A stretch of 64,000 nt of DNA from Ooceraea biroi (Eukaryota > Arthropoda > Insecta > Hymenoptera > Formicidae), in the NCBI RefSeq assembly GCF_003672135.1, contig NC_039510.1, forward strand, positions 12,028,001-12,092,000. Reading direction: 5' to 3'. Shown here in pieces: positions 49,728 to 62,988 of this stretch (position 1 is its first letter; each line of letters begins with the position of its first letter). Both the position numbers and the translations under genes were made by a program. The notes below the pieces were generated by a model. It was not told where the DNA came from, searched no databases, and worked only from the letters and a program-made list of their open reading frames with translations.

Positions 49728-52156
49728 GTCTCGAATTTTTTGTATAAACGCACTTTTCTTTAGTAACGCTGGAGTTATTTTGCTTAATTTGATATTGTCG
49801 TTGCTCTGATTTGCTTCAGCGATCCTCTCTTGCCCAAATTATGTTTTGAATCGTGTAGATGTAAATTACATAAAATAAATAACGAGTCTGAAAGTATTAA
49901 ACTTAAAAATAACTACACAATAATCTCAAAATTAAAAAAATTAATGAGAGAAGAATATAAAAAGAAAACAGAATTATAATAATTAAAATCAGTATGTGGT
50001 TTGAATGTTATATTGGGCAATAGAAGATTAAAAGTTTTGAAGACAGTTAGGATGTGTTTGGAATCGCAGAGTTGGCTGATACTGCGTTAAGATTAATTAT
50101 GAATAATAAATAAGATTTTATAGTCGATATTTAACTTTCTAGTCTCTCGATATGTGTCCTGAATTGAAACTTGAGATAAAATGTTAATCCTTTTTCTTAC
50201 TAATATGAGAATCCTCATGTTAGATTATGTAATATTAGGGAACAGATTCGTAGTTTTACATCTGAAGTTATAATCCAATATGATTAATAATGAAAAGGCA
50301 GGAGAGATAAAAAGAAGTAAAATTAATAAAAAAGAATAAGTGCGATTATTCTTTGTGATATTTCGATTAATAATAATATTTCCTGTAAGTATCGTATTAC
50401 AAGACATTTTTAATTTTGTACAGAAAATAATGTAGAATCAATGCAAAAAAGAATTGTATCTTGTGTAGAAAATAATGATTTTTTTTTATAAGGATAATGT
50501 ATGTTCTTCCATCATCAATCATGTATAGAATGACACAATGTAATGTTATGCGTAATCTGAACATATTCAATTAAAAATTAGATTCATCAATCATAAATTT
50601 CAGATTCATCAATCATAATTTAAGAATAAAACAAGACTAATTATACTTGAAATGCAGTTAAAAGCAAACTTTATAAAGATATATCTAGTAATAAGTAAAA
50701 AAACTGATAATGAAATGTTTAGAAGAGAAACATAAAAATAAAAGCTCAAAGTACTATTTTTATAAAAGTCTTATTGTTTTTCGGCATTAGGAACTGTTTC
50801 TAATAGATGTACTTGCATGTATAAAGAAACGTTACATTTTGTCTTTTTATATCATGATATCGATTATAATATTTGGATTTTGCAAATGTACAAAGGCGGA
50901 ATATCTATAAATAACATGTACATAATTCAGCTATATATAATATCCAAATTTAATAGGATTTCTTTGTAAAATGTCTCTCAATCTAGTCTTCCTGTCTGTC
51001 TTCTATTAAAATGTACATTATCTTGTAAAAACTGACTGCATTCTGCGTATGTGCGTCTATATGTATATATTTATTGTAATTAAATTTTGATGTATAACAT
51101 TTTATACAAGCTTATGTTTAGCTATGTACTATAGTAAAAATACCAGATTACTATAGTAAGAATTAATGATCAATACATTTCGTTATGTTATTTTTTGTTC
51201 TTTTTATTTAGATTAAATTATACGGACTGAGTTTATTATAAATTTATGTATTTTTATTAATATTTAATATATTTTGCAGATTACTATTTTATTTATCTAT
51301 TCCTTTCTCTATAGCATGTAAGATCACTGCGAGCTTTTTGGCACAATGCTATGGAAATAGAATAAGAAAAATAAAATAAGCATAAAATAGAATTAGAAAC
51401 CTATACTTAATCCTCGGCAGATATCATATAAATTTCTTAGTCTACATGAGGATATATGAACATTGTTATAAAAATAAAATATAAAAACATAAAGCCTTAT
51501 AATGCATATAATGCATCTTGATTATTTTTAAAAACGAAATTTTCGTATTAATAAACTTTTCTAAAAGTATATAGGTACCATTGTTTTATAAACTTCATAA
51601 AATCTTTGTCTGCTGAGGATTGTTGCTACAAATAAATCATAACAATTTAGTTGTTTCTTAATATTAATACATTTTTTTAATAAATGAATAAATAATTTAA
51701 CCTTGAATTAAATAATTCCATTCACTGACAAAAATTCTGATATACTTGTAAATATAATTTTAATCATAACAAATAACGCATAAACATTGTCATTGAATCG
51801 AATTTGATCTTCGTTTTGTGAATTTTTCATTAGTTGCGTGGGCTCGTAATGACTTCATGTATTCCAAATAAATTAAAGAAGATATTTAGTCGATATTGCT
51901 AATATATAAGCAAAATTGGTTAATTTTTACTCGAAATTAAACTACACGGCATATGCAATTATAAATTTCTATTGATTTGTCGAAAACTCAAATTTTGTGC
52001 TTACTAAAAATATTAATGTTAAACCGTATAAAAATATAACAGAAAATATAGCAGAACGAACCCACGCAGTTCAATGAAATTACAACTAAATGAAAGCGAT
52101 GTCTTACAAAAACCTGTCGTGTTTTTCACGCTGCCGCTGCCAATTGGATACTGAAG
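49728..52156. other. Nmnat intron 4 / short-isoform 3' UTR
   Basis: AT-rich sequence between exon 4 and the giant downstream exon. It starts with the possible 3' UTR of the short isoform. No further exon was recognised. It ends in a pyrimidine-containing acceptor tract just before AAG|T at 52156/52157. Confidence 0.5.
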
Positions 52157-55100
52157 TAAGTTGGAACTATCATCGCCGAATGCGAACAATTACCTGCATA
52201 TAGATCCCCGATACCTTGCCGCGTTTCTAACGCCGTCACCCAGCGATGTAACCATGGACTCGCCGAGCCCGATCGAGATCGCCGTGAGATCGTCCATCGA
52301 CGTGCCGGACGCGGTGGTGCTACGCAAAAACCTGCAGAATGCAGGTTGTGGTGGTGGTAGGCTTGACGAAGCTCGTGAGCAATTCATTAATAACACAATC
52401 GGCAATAACGTCGACAATGGCAACATCAAGCACGTAGCTAAAGCCGCGTACCCGGGTCAGGCAAAGCAGGTCATCGCCAACAAAATCGGCATTGCGCGAA
52501 TTGTAGAGGTAGGTCTGCCCGACGAGCCGAAGTTTCGGTCTGATTCTTCATCAGAGGATCGTAGATCCACAATGGAAGGTATCGCGAGGGATAAAGTTAA
52601 GATCGAACAGAGGGAACTTTCCGATTTAAGATCTAAAACAAAAGCTGATTTAGGTTCGAACGATGATCGTGAGATAATAGTAAAGATTTTACCTGACCTT
52701 TCAAGTTCTGGTAAATTAGCATTAAATAAAGATCGTAGGTTCGTGGAAAGCAATGTGAAAGGTAAAGAAATGTCAGATCTAAAGTCCAGAGCGGAGGTTG
52801 CTGGTGTCGGTTTAGGTTCAAATGAAATAATATTGAAAATTCAACCTGGTCAGTCGAGTTTTAATGAAACGTTGCCAATAGAAGGTTGTAAGTCAATAAT
52901 AGAAAGTGTAATAAAGGGTAAAACTGAAATTGAACAAAGAGAAGTCTTACAGTTGAGGTCTAAAGCAAATGTTACCGATGTAGATTTAGGTTCAAACAAT
53001 GATGGTGAGGTAATAGTGAGAGTACAACCTGGTCCTTCTAATATTAGCGAAATACTAAGAGAAACTCATAAGTCGACAGTAAAAAGTACAGCAATGGATA
53101 AAACCGAAATGGGACAGAATGAAGTCTTAGATTTGAGATCTAAGACAAAAAGTGCTGATATAAGCTTGATTGATAATGGGGAGACAATGCAAATTCAAGC
53201 CAATCAATCAAGTTCTAGTGAACTTCGACTGGGAGAATGCTGTTGGCCAACAAGAGAGAATACTGCGAATAACAAGGCTGAGATTTGCAGTAAAAACATT
53301 ATTTCTACGAAAGAAATATTTGATATTTCGGAATTTTACTTAGATGATAGAAACACGCTTGCTTCGAAGAAAATAATTGATAACGAAAGTACGGATCAAT
53401 CTAATCTTAACAAACTTGAACTGGAAAAGGATTCTAAGTTGATCGCAGAAGGAAAGGATGACATTAGTAGTAAAGAAATTAGCATTAAGAAAGAAATACA
53501 TGATGTAAAGCCAAATTTCGTTGAGACTGATAACGTTGTAAAGATTCAGCCTGCTCATTCTAGTCATAACATAGTTGTAACAAAGAAAGATAATTCTAGA
53601 TTGATGACGGAACAGCTTACGGACACTAAAATTATGTCTGAAGAGAGAAAAAGTAAATATAAGGAAAATTTAGAATTAAATAATACCGAGAAGAATGACG
53701 CAGAATCAGCTAAATCAGGCTTGGAAAGAATTATGAAAAATAATGTTAAAATGGACGATACGGAAATCAGCTTCAAGAAGGAAATAGCCGATTCTGAGTT
53801 AGACAAAGTTAGATATTCAGAAACCAAAGCAACAGCTTCGCCATTAAACGTCTCTATGACATCATTGGATGGTCGACACGAGTGTGCTCTCTCCGACTTT
53901 AGCGTAGATAAGGAGGACTATCGGCTTAGCCAATATGTTTCCGAGGGAGAAGAAAAGGGAAAATCTTTACGTACCGCCGAATCAAGTTTGACGAAACATA
54001 TTGATGATCAAAGTGAATATTTAACAGATACAGCTGATTCTATAGGTAATAATAAAATTTGTGCCAAAAAGGATGACATCCAGTCAAGTAACAGTCAAGT
54101 ATTGGTCAGTGCAATGATTCACAAGAGTTACGAAGGGGAACCTGATTATGTTACGACTGAAGAGATCGATAATCGCGCAAAATCTCTCGAAGAAACGGAT
54201 CAACAGAAATTCATCGAGGAAAGATTATTTTCAGAGATCAAAACAAACGATAAAATTGACGTTGACAATAGAGAACAAAGTGATTTTGACGCGCAATCCT
54301 CAGAGAGACGGGTAATACCTAACGATCCAAATCTTGAGATAGATGGCAAGTATTTGAAATCCATTGTGAATTCACGTAAAAGCCCAAAGAAGATCAGAGA
54401 CGGCCAAGTTTATGACATCGATATCAAAGAACAGTACCGATTCACGGATAATCAACCGATGCTTCTATCTGAAGAATTTCAAAGTCCTTCTAGGAAGATG
54501 GAAAATTCCGAAAGGGTTAAAAAAGATCAGATCTATGATGCAAGTACTGACATCGAGAAGAAAGATCGAATTATTGATAATGAAGAGATGTCTCATATGA
54601 AAGAAATCTTCCAAGACTCTTCCAAGATAGTTTCTACTAAAACAAAGAGTGCCAGAAAAATCGACGAACTTTATGTTGGCGATAATAAGCACGAATTCAA
54701 AGATCACGATAAGTCTATTAGTGATCGAGAAGCACCTTATGTGGAGAATGTCTTCCAAAGTCCTCCAAGATCAATTTCTATGAAGACAAAAAGTCCTAAA
54801 AAAACTGACAAGTTTCAAATCAGTGAAAGTGACCGCGAATTCCAAGATAAATCCATTAGCGATTCAGAGAAAGCTTCCCAAAAGTCTTCACGTACGTCTA
54901 CAAGTACAAAAAGTCCTAAAAAGATGAGGAAAAGTCAAATTATTTATAGAAGCAACGAGATGAAAGACTACGATCGATCTATCAATGATCGCGTGATCTC
55001 TCAACTCGAAGAAGTTTTTCAGGATTTTTCAAAGAAACCTTTAGCGAAACCGGAAAGTTCTAAAATTGATCATGAAAGTTATATCGAAACGAAAAAACAA

Positions 55101-56462
55101 CATCTATCAGTTGATAGTCGAGATGCATCTCGATTTGAAGAACTTCCTCAACGTTCCTCGAAAATGTCTTCCATGAAAAGCCCGAAGAGAGCACAAGAGC
55201 AAAAGAGTGTAAAAATGGACGACAAGAAAGAACAATCTAGACAAGAAAAGATGAAAGAAACAAGAAACGCCGAAAATAAGACGAAGCAAGACTTCCACGA
55301 GATCAAAGATGTGTACACGAGAAAGGTGCGTCGTTATAACGTGCCTCTTCAGGGCAGTCTAGACTCGATGATCGTGTCTGAGGAATTAAACATGCAAAAA
55401 CCGAAAAAGGATGATGCGTTTTCGAAGAAATCGAAAAGCTACGAGTCCATCAAGCGCATGCAGGAAGTATTCCTGGGCGTGCCGCCATCGAAGGCAAACA
55501 GTAGTGGCTCTCAGCTTGACATACCGGACGAATTCTGCTCGATTTGCTGTTACATGAACGAGATTAATTTCCGAACAGAAGAAGAAGTAAGTAGTCCGAA
55601 TCAAGAGACATTCTATACACTCAGATCTACTTGCAGCTCGTTGGCCGATGACGATGAGTCCATTGAATGCGATATCTGTGAGTCGCTCAATCTTCAGGAG
55701 CCTATCGATGATCTGGAGGGCAAAGTTCAGGAGATCCCTTGTGAGCTCTGCAGAATCTGTGGCGAGGTGGACGGTAGCTACGAGCAGAGCTCTGCGCTGC
55801 CATCGGACAGATATACCTTCAAGGTTGCCGAACCGCGAGACGATGACGACAGCTTCGAGATCGAAAACTGTGGCTTCCAGAGTGGCACTGAATCAACAGA
55901 CGATCGAAGTAGAATTTCCGAGAAGGAGAAAATCAAGGATACTGGAAGACCGAAGTCGCAGTCTCTGTTTATCCATGGTTCCTCGATGATTAGGGACCAG
56001 CCGCGAGAGCTGTATTTTATACCCAAGGACGAGATTGCTATCTTGACGAGTGGAGCCAGGAAAATCAGTCGCAAGGGTTCCTTGTTCAGAAAAAAGGAGG
56101 ATGTCGGCGGAAGTGCACGAGACAATAGACGATACTCTTCAGTAGATAGTCTTCAGCTAGCGAAAATGTCCTCGAAAGCGAATGATAAGATGCTCGAAGT
56201 CACAAAGGATCCAACGCTGATCGGATCTGCTGATAACTTGATATCGAGAGATTCGAGAAGATCCAAATCACTGCAGCGATCGGCTGATGATCGAGTGGAG
56301 TGCCTCAATTCGTCCGCAGGTAATCTGGTGGAGAATTTAGAAAAGGAAAATGAACCTGAGGGATCTGTTCGGAAATCAAGTATTCGCGATAAAGAGGCAG
56401 TGAAGATGATTCTCACGCAACATGGAATTAAAATTATCAGTGAGAAGGAAACCGCCTTATAA
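52157..56462 (+). CDS. Giant 3' exon, candidate long Nmnat isoform tail (or separate unknown gene)
   Basis: Seen: an open frame from 52155 to the TAA at 56460-56462. An AG acceptor at 52155-52156, preceded by GTGTTTTTCACGCTGCCGCTG, leaves phase 2. That is the phase required by the exon 4 donor at 49724: AT|T-AAG-TTG gives DTT-IKLELSSPN. The tail is 1,434 residues, giving about 1,686 in total. It is hydrophilic and apparently disordered. Four copies of a 51-60-residue repeat ((D/Q)LRSK...GSN...I.V.(I/V)QP.QSS) lie at about 52600-53270. Later come copies of a roughly 50-residue unit with SPKK motifs (54378-55200). Near the end lies a cysteine cluster (CSICC, CDIC, CELCRIC at 55536-55760). Known: no family recognised. 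Alternative: a separate gene starting at ATG 52254 (MDSPSPIEIAV). The coding status is convincing from the length; the link to Nmnat is inferred from phase and acceptor. Confidence 0.6.
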
Positions 56463-59400
56463 TCAAAGTTGACCGAGTCAGCTATTCGTAAATATTTTCG
56501 TTATATGAAGTAAATGGAAAATACTTTAAATAGTTCATTCAAATATTAGAAATTATTCGAAGAAGAATTCGAACACAATAGTGATCTAGAACCAGAAAAA
56601 AAAATATATATATGCAAGATAGCATAGAAATTTGAAGATATATTAAATAAGAGATATAAATTTATTGCAAAAGTTCAGTCGGTTTTTACACATAAGTATT
56701 TTCACATATATATTTATAATAAAAACCGATGAAACTTTTATAACAAGAGATAATATTATATTTAAATTATACAGGGTATGTGTTACACACATAGTTAATA
56801 GAACTCACAGAATATTAAAATCTTTGTTGTTTTTTGTGAGTTCTAATGAACGCATCTAGTTCTAGGTAGATTTATGTATATACCACTGAAACTCCCTGTA
56901 TAATTTGTTAAATATAATTTACAATATATACATTTTTGGGATATATTTAGATAAAGAGGTACGCAAAACATAATGTGTGTGTGTCTAAGAATATTTGACT
57001 TGATTGACATACTATTAATTAAATTGAAATGAAATAATTGAAATGAAAGAATTGACAATTACTTTAAATGCAATAAGATGAATCAACCTAATTTAAGGCG
57101 ATTTAATAATTATAAAAATTATGTGAGGTATAATTTTATATAATGTCAGTATATCTGCTTTGCATAAACATTTGCAGCCATTACAGTATTATAAAATTAC
57201 TGCATGTGACAATTGTGTCACATAAATTATTATTGAAATACTTTAAATCGATAACTTGGTATCGATAGCAAGGACCAACAGAAATTGTTATTCTCGATCG
57301 ATAATCGGGAAATTGTTGGATGATTTATGCAATTATTATTTAAAACTTGCAAATGATATAAGACAATCTTAGTAATATAACAGTCAATATTAACAGAGAA
57401 CAATTATATATAGATATAAGTAACAAAATGATACATCGATTTAAAAACAGCATTCCATTCTAGATACAGGACGTTCTCGATACATTCTCCAAAATAAGAA
57501 AATTATTATTTTATGTATGTATTTTTTGATATATAAATTTTATTCATATCTAGATTAATTTTTAATTAATCTATATCTATATTACTTTTTTCATGTTTCA
57601 TGTTTATTTAAATTTTAATAAGAACTTTTTAAGACGATAAAGAAGATGTTTCAGTATTTTAATATTTCAACTCATTATTTACTCTCAAATTTTGATTTAA
57701 AAAAACAAGTTTTAATAAAATAAAAAATTTATTTGGTATTTTTAATTATAATTTAATAATTTAGCACGTGCAAAAAATATATCTATTATCATTTAATTAT
57801 TGTAGATAATTAAAAAGGTTTGTTTAACGGTAAATATAATATCAATGGTTCTGTTAAAAGGATAGATTTTTAATTTAATAAGATATATATTTTTTTATAG
57901 ATTTTTAAAGCTTTTGCTGGACTAATGTAAAAATATAGAGAACCCGGGAAAGATTGAGAAAGATATATATTATGATGTAATACTTTTTAATTCCTATCCA
58001 TATTTTAATATATTTGTATTTATACTGTATGCATATTACTTAAATCTGCATGTAAACTGCAGATATTATTAAGTATTATTGCAAAATTATAATGGACGAA
58101 CATTTCACAACTTGCTTTTGAAATAATATATTTTTTTAGCTTTAATTGCATATAAGCTGACAGTATTTTATTAATAGAAATTTTTCTATTTTTCAAATGA
58201 ACGGTTTAGCATAGTGTATAAAACAAAGGACTTATAAGATCAGTATTGCTAATTTCTATATTTAGCCGATTAGTCATCATTAATTTGTGCAAAATGTTGA
58301 CGTATAGTATTAATTATCCAAAGACTTATTAATGTCCTGTTGTTTCTTCCTCCATAGCTCGCTTAATGTACCCCTTTAGTAATATTAATGTTTTACAATA
58401 TTTTTTAGACCTGTTACTTTACTATTAAGCGTTATCAAGTATTTAGAATGTTGATTATAGATTTGTTATAGATTTACTGATTCAGTGAGAAATACTTTGA
58501 GTTTTATTTCCCTTTTCTGCATGACGTGCGTTTATTGCTTGAGGAGCATGCGTTTGATGATGATAATTTCAATGAGCATACCAAGAAAGAGGATATGTTC
58601 AAAATGTTAAAATGAGATAATATAGAGACATAGCAGTTTTATACTTTTCATCATTGTTCTGATTTTGACTGATCGCAGTAAGAATAACTTTAAAGAGATA
58701 GATATAGAATAAGGATATATGAGTAAAGTAAAACCCTCTATAATGAACTTTTTTGATCCTTTGAATCTGACATGAAATTCCTTGAGCCAGTTATTTTAAT
58801 TATTTTATCAAAGATATCTGGAATATAAAGGAATATTGGCAAAGCTTTTAAGATAAAACGAGTCCCTCATTTGGATTATTTCTCATCTTGTAATCATGAT
58901 TAAGAATATTAAGGAGATCAAAATAAAAACTGACAAAAAGTAATGATGAATCCCAAGGATTTATGTGATGTTCTGTTCCATGTCGTTAAGAAAGTGTATA
59001 TCTGATGATAATAGTAGTTTTAAAGAATGTGGTTCTCCCAAATTCGATGTTTAGATTCTTCCGTTGTCTCCATTGTATAACTTCGTATTTTATAACTTTT
59101 CCCTAACTATTATTCAGTATTCGCCCCTCTGTTTGACTTGAAAATGCATGCGATGTATCTTCAATTTCGCTGTTCGTTTCGATTCAGATGATCGTTCTGT
59201 GTTTCGCTGATTATTAGCATTAGCATAACCGAATGTACCAGATTTTATGAATGTCATTTTGGATTGTATATCGAGTCATTGCTCGGCGCGATATGTATAA
59301 CTTGTAATGCTCGTAATATTTCAAATTAGTTCTAAAACTTTTACGAAATATTTACACGTTACATGTCTTATAATAATAGTAATATGATGATCTGACGATA

Positions 59401-59666
59401 GTCTACTTTGCTTCTTGTGTTTTTCTGTAAGTTTTAAAATAATTTCATAATATCACAATTTTAAACTCGGATATTCTGTTGCGTCATTCGCGTTTTATAA
59501 TATGAAATTTTATTCTAATCTTCTTTAATGTTATTTTGATATGAGATTCGTTTAATAATTAATAATAGATATTAGTGTCTCCATCTAAAAGAAAGCCCAA
59601 GATGACATGATGGCCGGTATGCGTCTGTTTTGTTCTGATAAAGCATGTGACATATATGTTTTCCAG
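56463..59666. other. AT-rich region downstream of the giant exon
   Basis: No coding exon recognised. AATAAA near 56717 could serve the giant exon. Contains the small inverted-repeat element at 56770-56900; otherwise AT-rich and featureless to the eye. Confidence 0.45.
56770..56900. mobile_element. Small TA-flanked MITE-like element
   Basis: Begins TACAGGG and ends CCCTGTA, flanked by TA on both sides, 131 bp. TAGAACTCACA (56798-56808) and TGTGAGTTCTA (56835-56845) form an internal inverted pair. The termini are the same as those of the foldback element at 17857-18616, so both may be mobilised by the same transposase. Confidence 0.55.
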
Positions 59667-59709
59667 GATTCTACAAAACCTGCATGCCTACTGTAAGACA
59701 GATAGTTGA
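59667..59709 (+). CDS. Nmnat: Candidate distal terminal exon of Nmnat
   Basis: The acceptor TATGTTTTCCAG precedes 59667. Joined to the exon 4 donor (AT|G) the frame reads APDTT-MILQNLHAYCKTDS-stop, ending TGA at 59707-59709, for 265 residues. The VILAPLQ-like pattern resembles the C-terminal end of vertebrate NMNAT1. An AATAAA lies about 220 bp downstream (near 59926). The exon is 10 kb from exon 4 and short, so this rests on a good acceptor, phase and a weak C-terminal resemblance. Confidence 0.4.
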
Positions 59710-62034
59710 CTGTCTTGTCGCTGCTCGACCAATCCGAGTCCGTGGCCCCCGGCTTCTTCTCTCTGCTAAAAGTCCTAATTGCGCTAACGATCCTAATCAG
59801 GACACTAGCATGATTGCTACTGATAGTAAGAACAATAATAACAACGAAAGCGCTAACAATTTCCAACATATGCGATATTCGCATATTGATTATTTTCATA
59901 TCTAAATCCTTTATCTATTTTTTTAAATAAAGTTTGGACAATATCTTTAAAATAGAAGAAATATTTGAAGCCAATTAAATTATTATATTATAGATTATAA
60001 TTGGTTAGTTTCTTTTTACAGATTTCTTTTAATACTAATATTTTTATTTTTTAAATAAAACACATTTAAATGTCATTATATTATCTTCAAGTTATAGGAA
60101 GTATTTATTTCTGTTGTATATAATCCTGTGAACATGATCACTACTCAAGATATAAATAAAACTTTTAAGCATTAACTTAAAAAAATTGCTAATGGATGTG
60201 TGTGTGTTTATTTTTAGATTTTTAAATGCCAGTTTTAATTTTAAGATAAACGTTGTCAAACTTTAAAGAGATTTAAAGATAAAAAATAAAAGAGTCAGTG
60301 TCAATGTTTAAAGAGAAGATTTAAATGTGGAAAAAATAAAAGTAATTTAAATTTTAAGCCAAAGATGGATAAAGATAATTTAACAATAAAACAATTTGAA
60401 GCTTATGAAATTTTTATTAATTTTAGAAAACTTGTATTCTAATCTATATAGTATTGCTCAATGCTCGGAAATATTAGTTTTTCTGCAGGTTTATTATGTA
60501 ATTAAATTTTACATCTAGTTCACAAATAATGTTATTTTCTTAAAACAAAAATTTTTTATTTTATTTTTGCCTATAAAATAAAATAAATAAAGTAACGGTA
60601 ATAAAAGAACATTACGTATAAAATAAAATAAAGCAAATTATTTTATTATTTTTAACAATCTATCTATTATTGGTAACTATTGTATCGCTTACTAGTTCAA
60701 CTCATTGTTTGTAATAGAAATAAAGCTTTTAAATACTTGGAATCTACAAAATAATACAGAACATAATTATTAAATAACTGTAATAAAATTAATATAATTA
60801 TACATTATATAAATATAAATATTGCTAAAATTCTGTATTGTAATTAATATTAATATAAAAATATGGTGTTATGATCATAATAAGATCATAAAGTTAATTA
60901 TAACAGAATTATATGTATCATAATTGTAGCCTGATCATGATAACAAGTTTAAGATATACAGCGTTTGATTATATAATTAATATGTTTATATTGTTGCGGT
61001 TATAATCGCAAAAATTGTGTATCACAGTTATTATCACACATAGATATATTAGATAATAATATAATTATATTATAAGGTGTGTAAAATTACGAATACAAAA
61101 TAAGTATAAGAAAGTAGATACTGTATATGTTTGTATATAAGAAACACCGTGTATATTTGTACACGTAAGCTTAATATATTATCAACGGAGAAGCTTATTT
61201 AATAAGTTTGCATCTACAAATTCTTTTCTTAACTTAACCCTTTTATCCTATTTTTCATCCTATCTTTTTACACAATTCTAATCATTTTTCTTATATATGG
61301 ATCAAACCTAAATATATAATTTTATGTAAAAGAAAAAATTAATTTAAAAAATTAATTATATATAAGGAAATCTATTGCGTTGTGTAATGTAGCATTATCT
61401 GTCTAGTACAAAATTATAATCGGGAATGTAGTAATTTGGATAAATTAAAACTGATTATTATTTTTGAAACAGTGGTCTTTTATTCATAATATAATAAATA
61501 CGATTAATTAGACCTCGTTATCATATTATTTGATCTATCTTCATTGAAATACAAAAATTATTTTTACTTTGAAATATCGTATCATTCCTTATTATTCTTA
61601 ATACATGTATTTTAATACTGCTATCACAAAAATAAACGTTCCTATTTTCTTATTCTCAATAAAATTCTATTTTGTATACATATTATTTAATATATTATTA
61701 TAATTAAATCATTTGTTCTTCTTGTAAAATTAAAACTAAAAAGAAAAAATAAATTGAATTATAATTAATAAGATGATTAGAATTTCACAGATTTTCCATA
61801 GCTTTTTATTATAAAATATATAAAACGCACGAATATATTACGCGTTATATTACTTAATTTGAAAAAAAACAACAGATATAGTATGTATTCAACAAGAGAG
61901 TTTTGTCAACGCCAAATATTTATATTTTATAAAATACTTTTTATTAAATAATGTATTGTCTGTATCTAACTAAACCCTGTAAGCCATATGCAATGTTTTC
62001 TCAAAATAAAATTTCTATATATTTCTAAGCGAGG
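59710..62034. other. AT-rich spacer between Nmnat and the ABC transporter
   Basis: Very AT-rich, no coding exon or RNA gene seen. The minus-strand poly(A) signal for the ABC gene (TTTATT on the + strand) is near 61942. Confidence 0.5.
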
Positions 62035-62924
62035 TCACGAGGATTTACGTTTTACGCCTATTACAGATATAGTAAACAAAAGCAATATCCATGCGATAAG
62101 CACAAAGGTACCATTGTAAACTTCTGGTTCGAAAAAAGAATATGCTTTAAAGAAGACGTGTCTTAAGGATATGGCGGGGAACGTCATCGGTAGACTTAAG
62201 CTGATCCAACGAAGGACTTTTGGCATTCCTTCTACTGGCCACATAGCTCCTGTTAGTTATCGATTTAATATAAATTAATATAAATTTAATCAAATATATT
62301 AATAATTTTTTTCTAGGAAGACACTATATAGCACAAAGAAGAATTAAGGAAGATTTATCAATTATTAATCTAATAAAAATATAATATCTGTGTAATAATA
62401 CATTAAATTAAAATAAACTTTCGAAATAGGAAAAGATAATAGTATTACCGCCTAGAAGTGTTAATGGAAGGAAACTTCCGGCCGATGCGAAATGCGCCAT
62501 CACATGATCGTTACACAGAATAGAGAGGGAGAAACCTGAAAGAGAGAATGAAAATTACAATCAATAACTAATTTAATTACTTTACTAGAATATAACGCTA
62601 TCATCAGTTTTCCGGTTAATATCTATACTTCTTTTGAGACATTATATAGGATACGCACCATACATCAATCCACACATACCGCTGAGAAATGTGATCAATA
62701 TTACGGGAAATATCGATCCTTTACATTCTAGTCCCCATGCAAGAAAAGAGAGGCCCAATATCATTGCAGTATGAATGATTACAATTATTGTCTGACATAA
62801 AATATGAGACAGCAAGATTTCCCAAGTCTGGACACCTACCACATATTTATATATATATTTATCTAATCATCATAATAAAAGAAATGAAAAAATTAAAAGA
62901 TAATTTTAAAAAATTAATTAATAA

Positions 62925-62988
<64 letters not shown>

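Noticed and set aside
52190..56416. Minus-strand frames opposite the giant exon
   Set aside because: Shadows of the long + strand frame; no splice signals or family resemblance.
59684..59905. 73-codon frame MPTVRQIVDCL... at the distal Nmnat exon
   Set aside because: It is out of phase with the exon 4 donor; the in-phase frame is the 14-codon one. A separate small protein is possible but nothing supports it.
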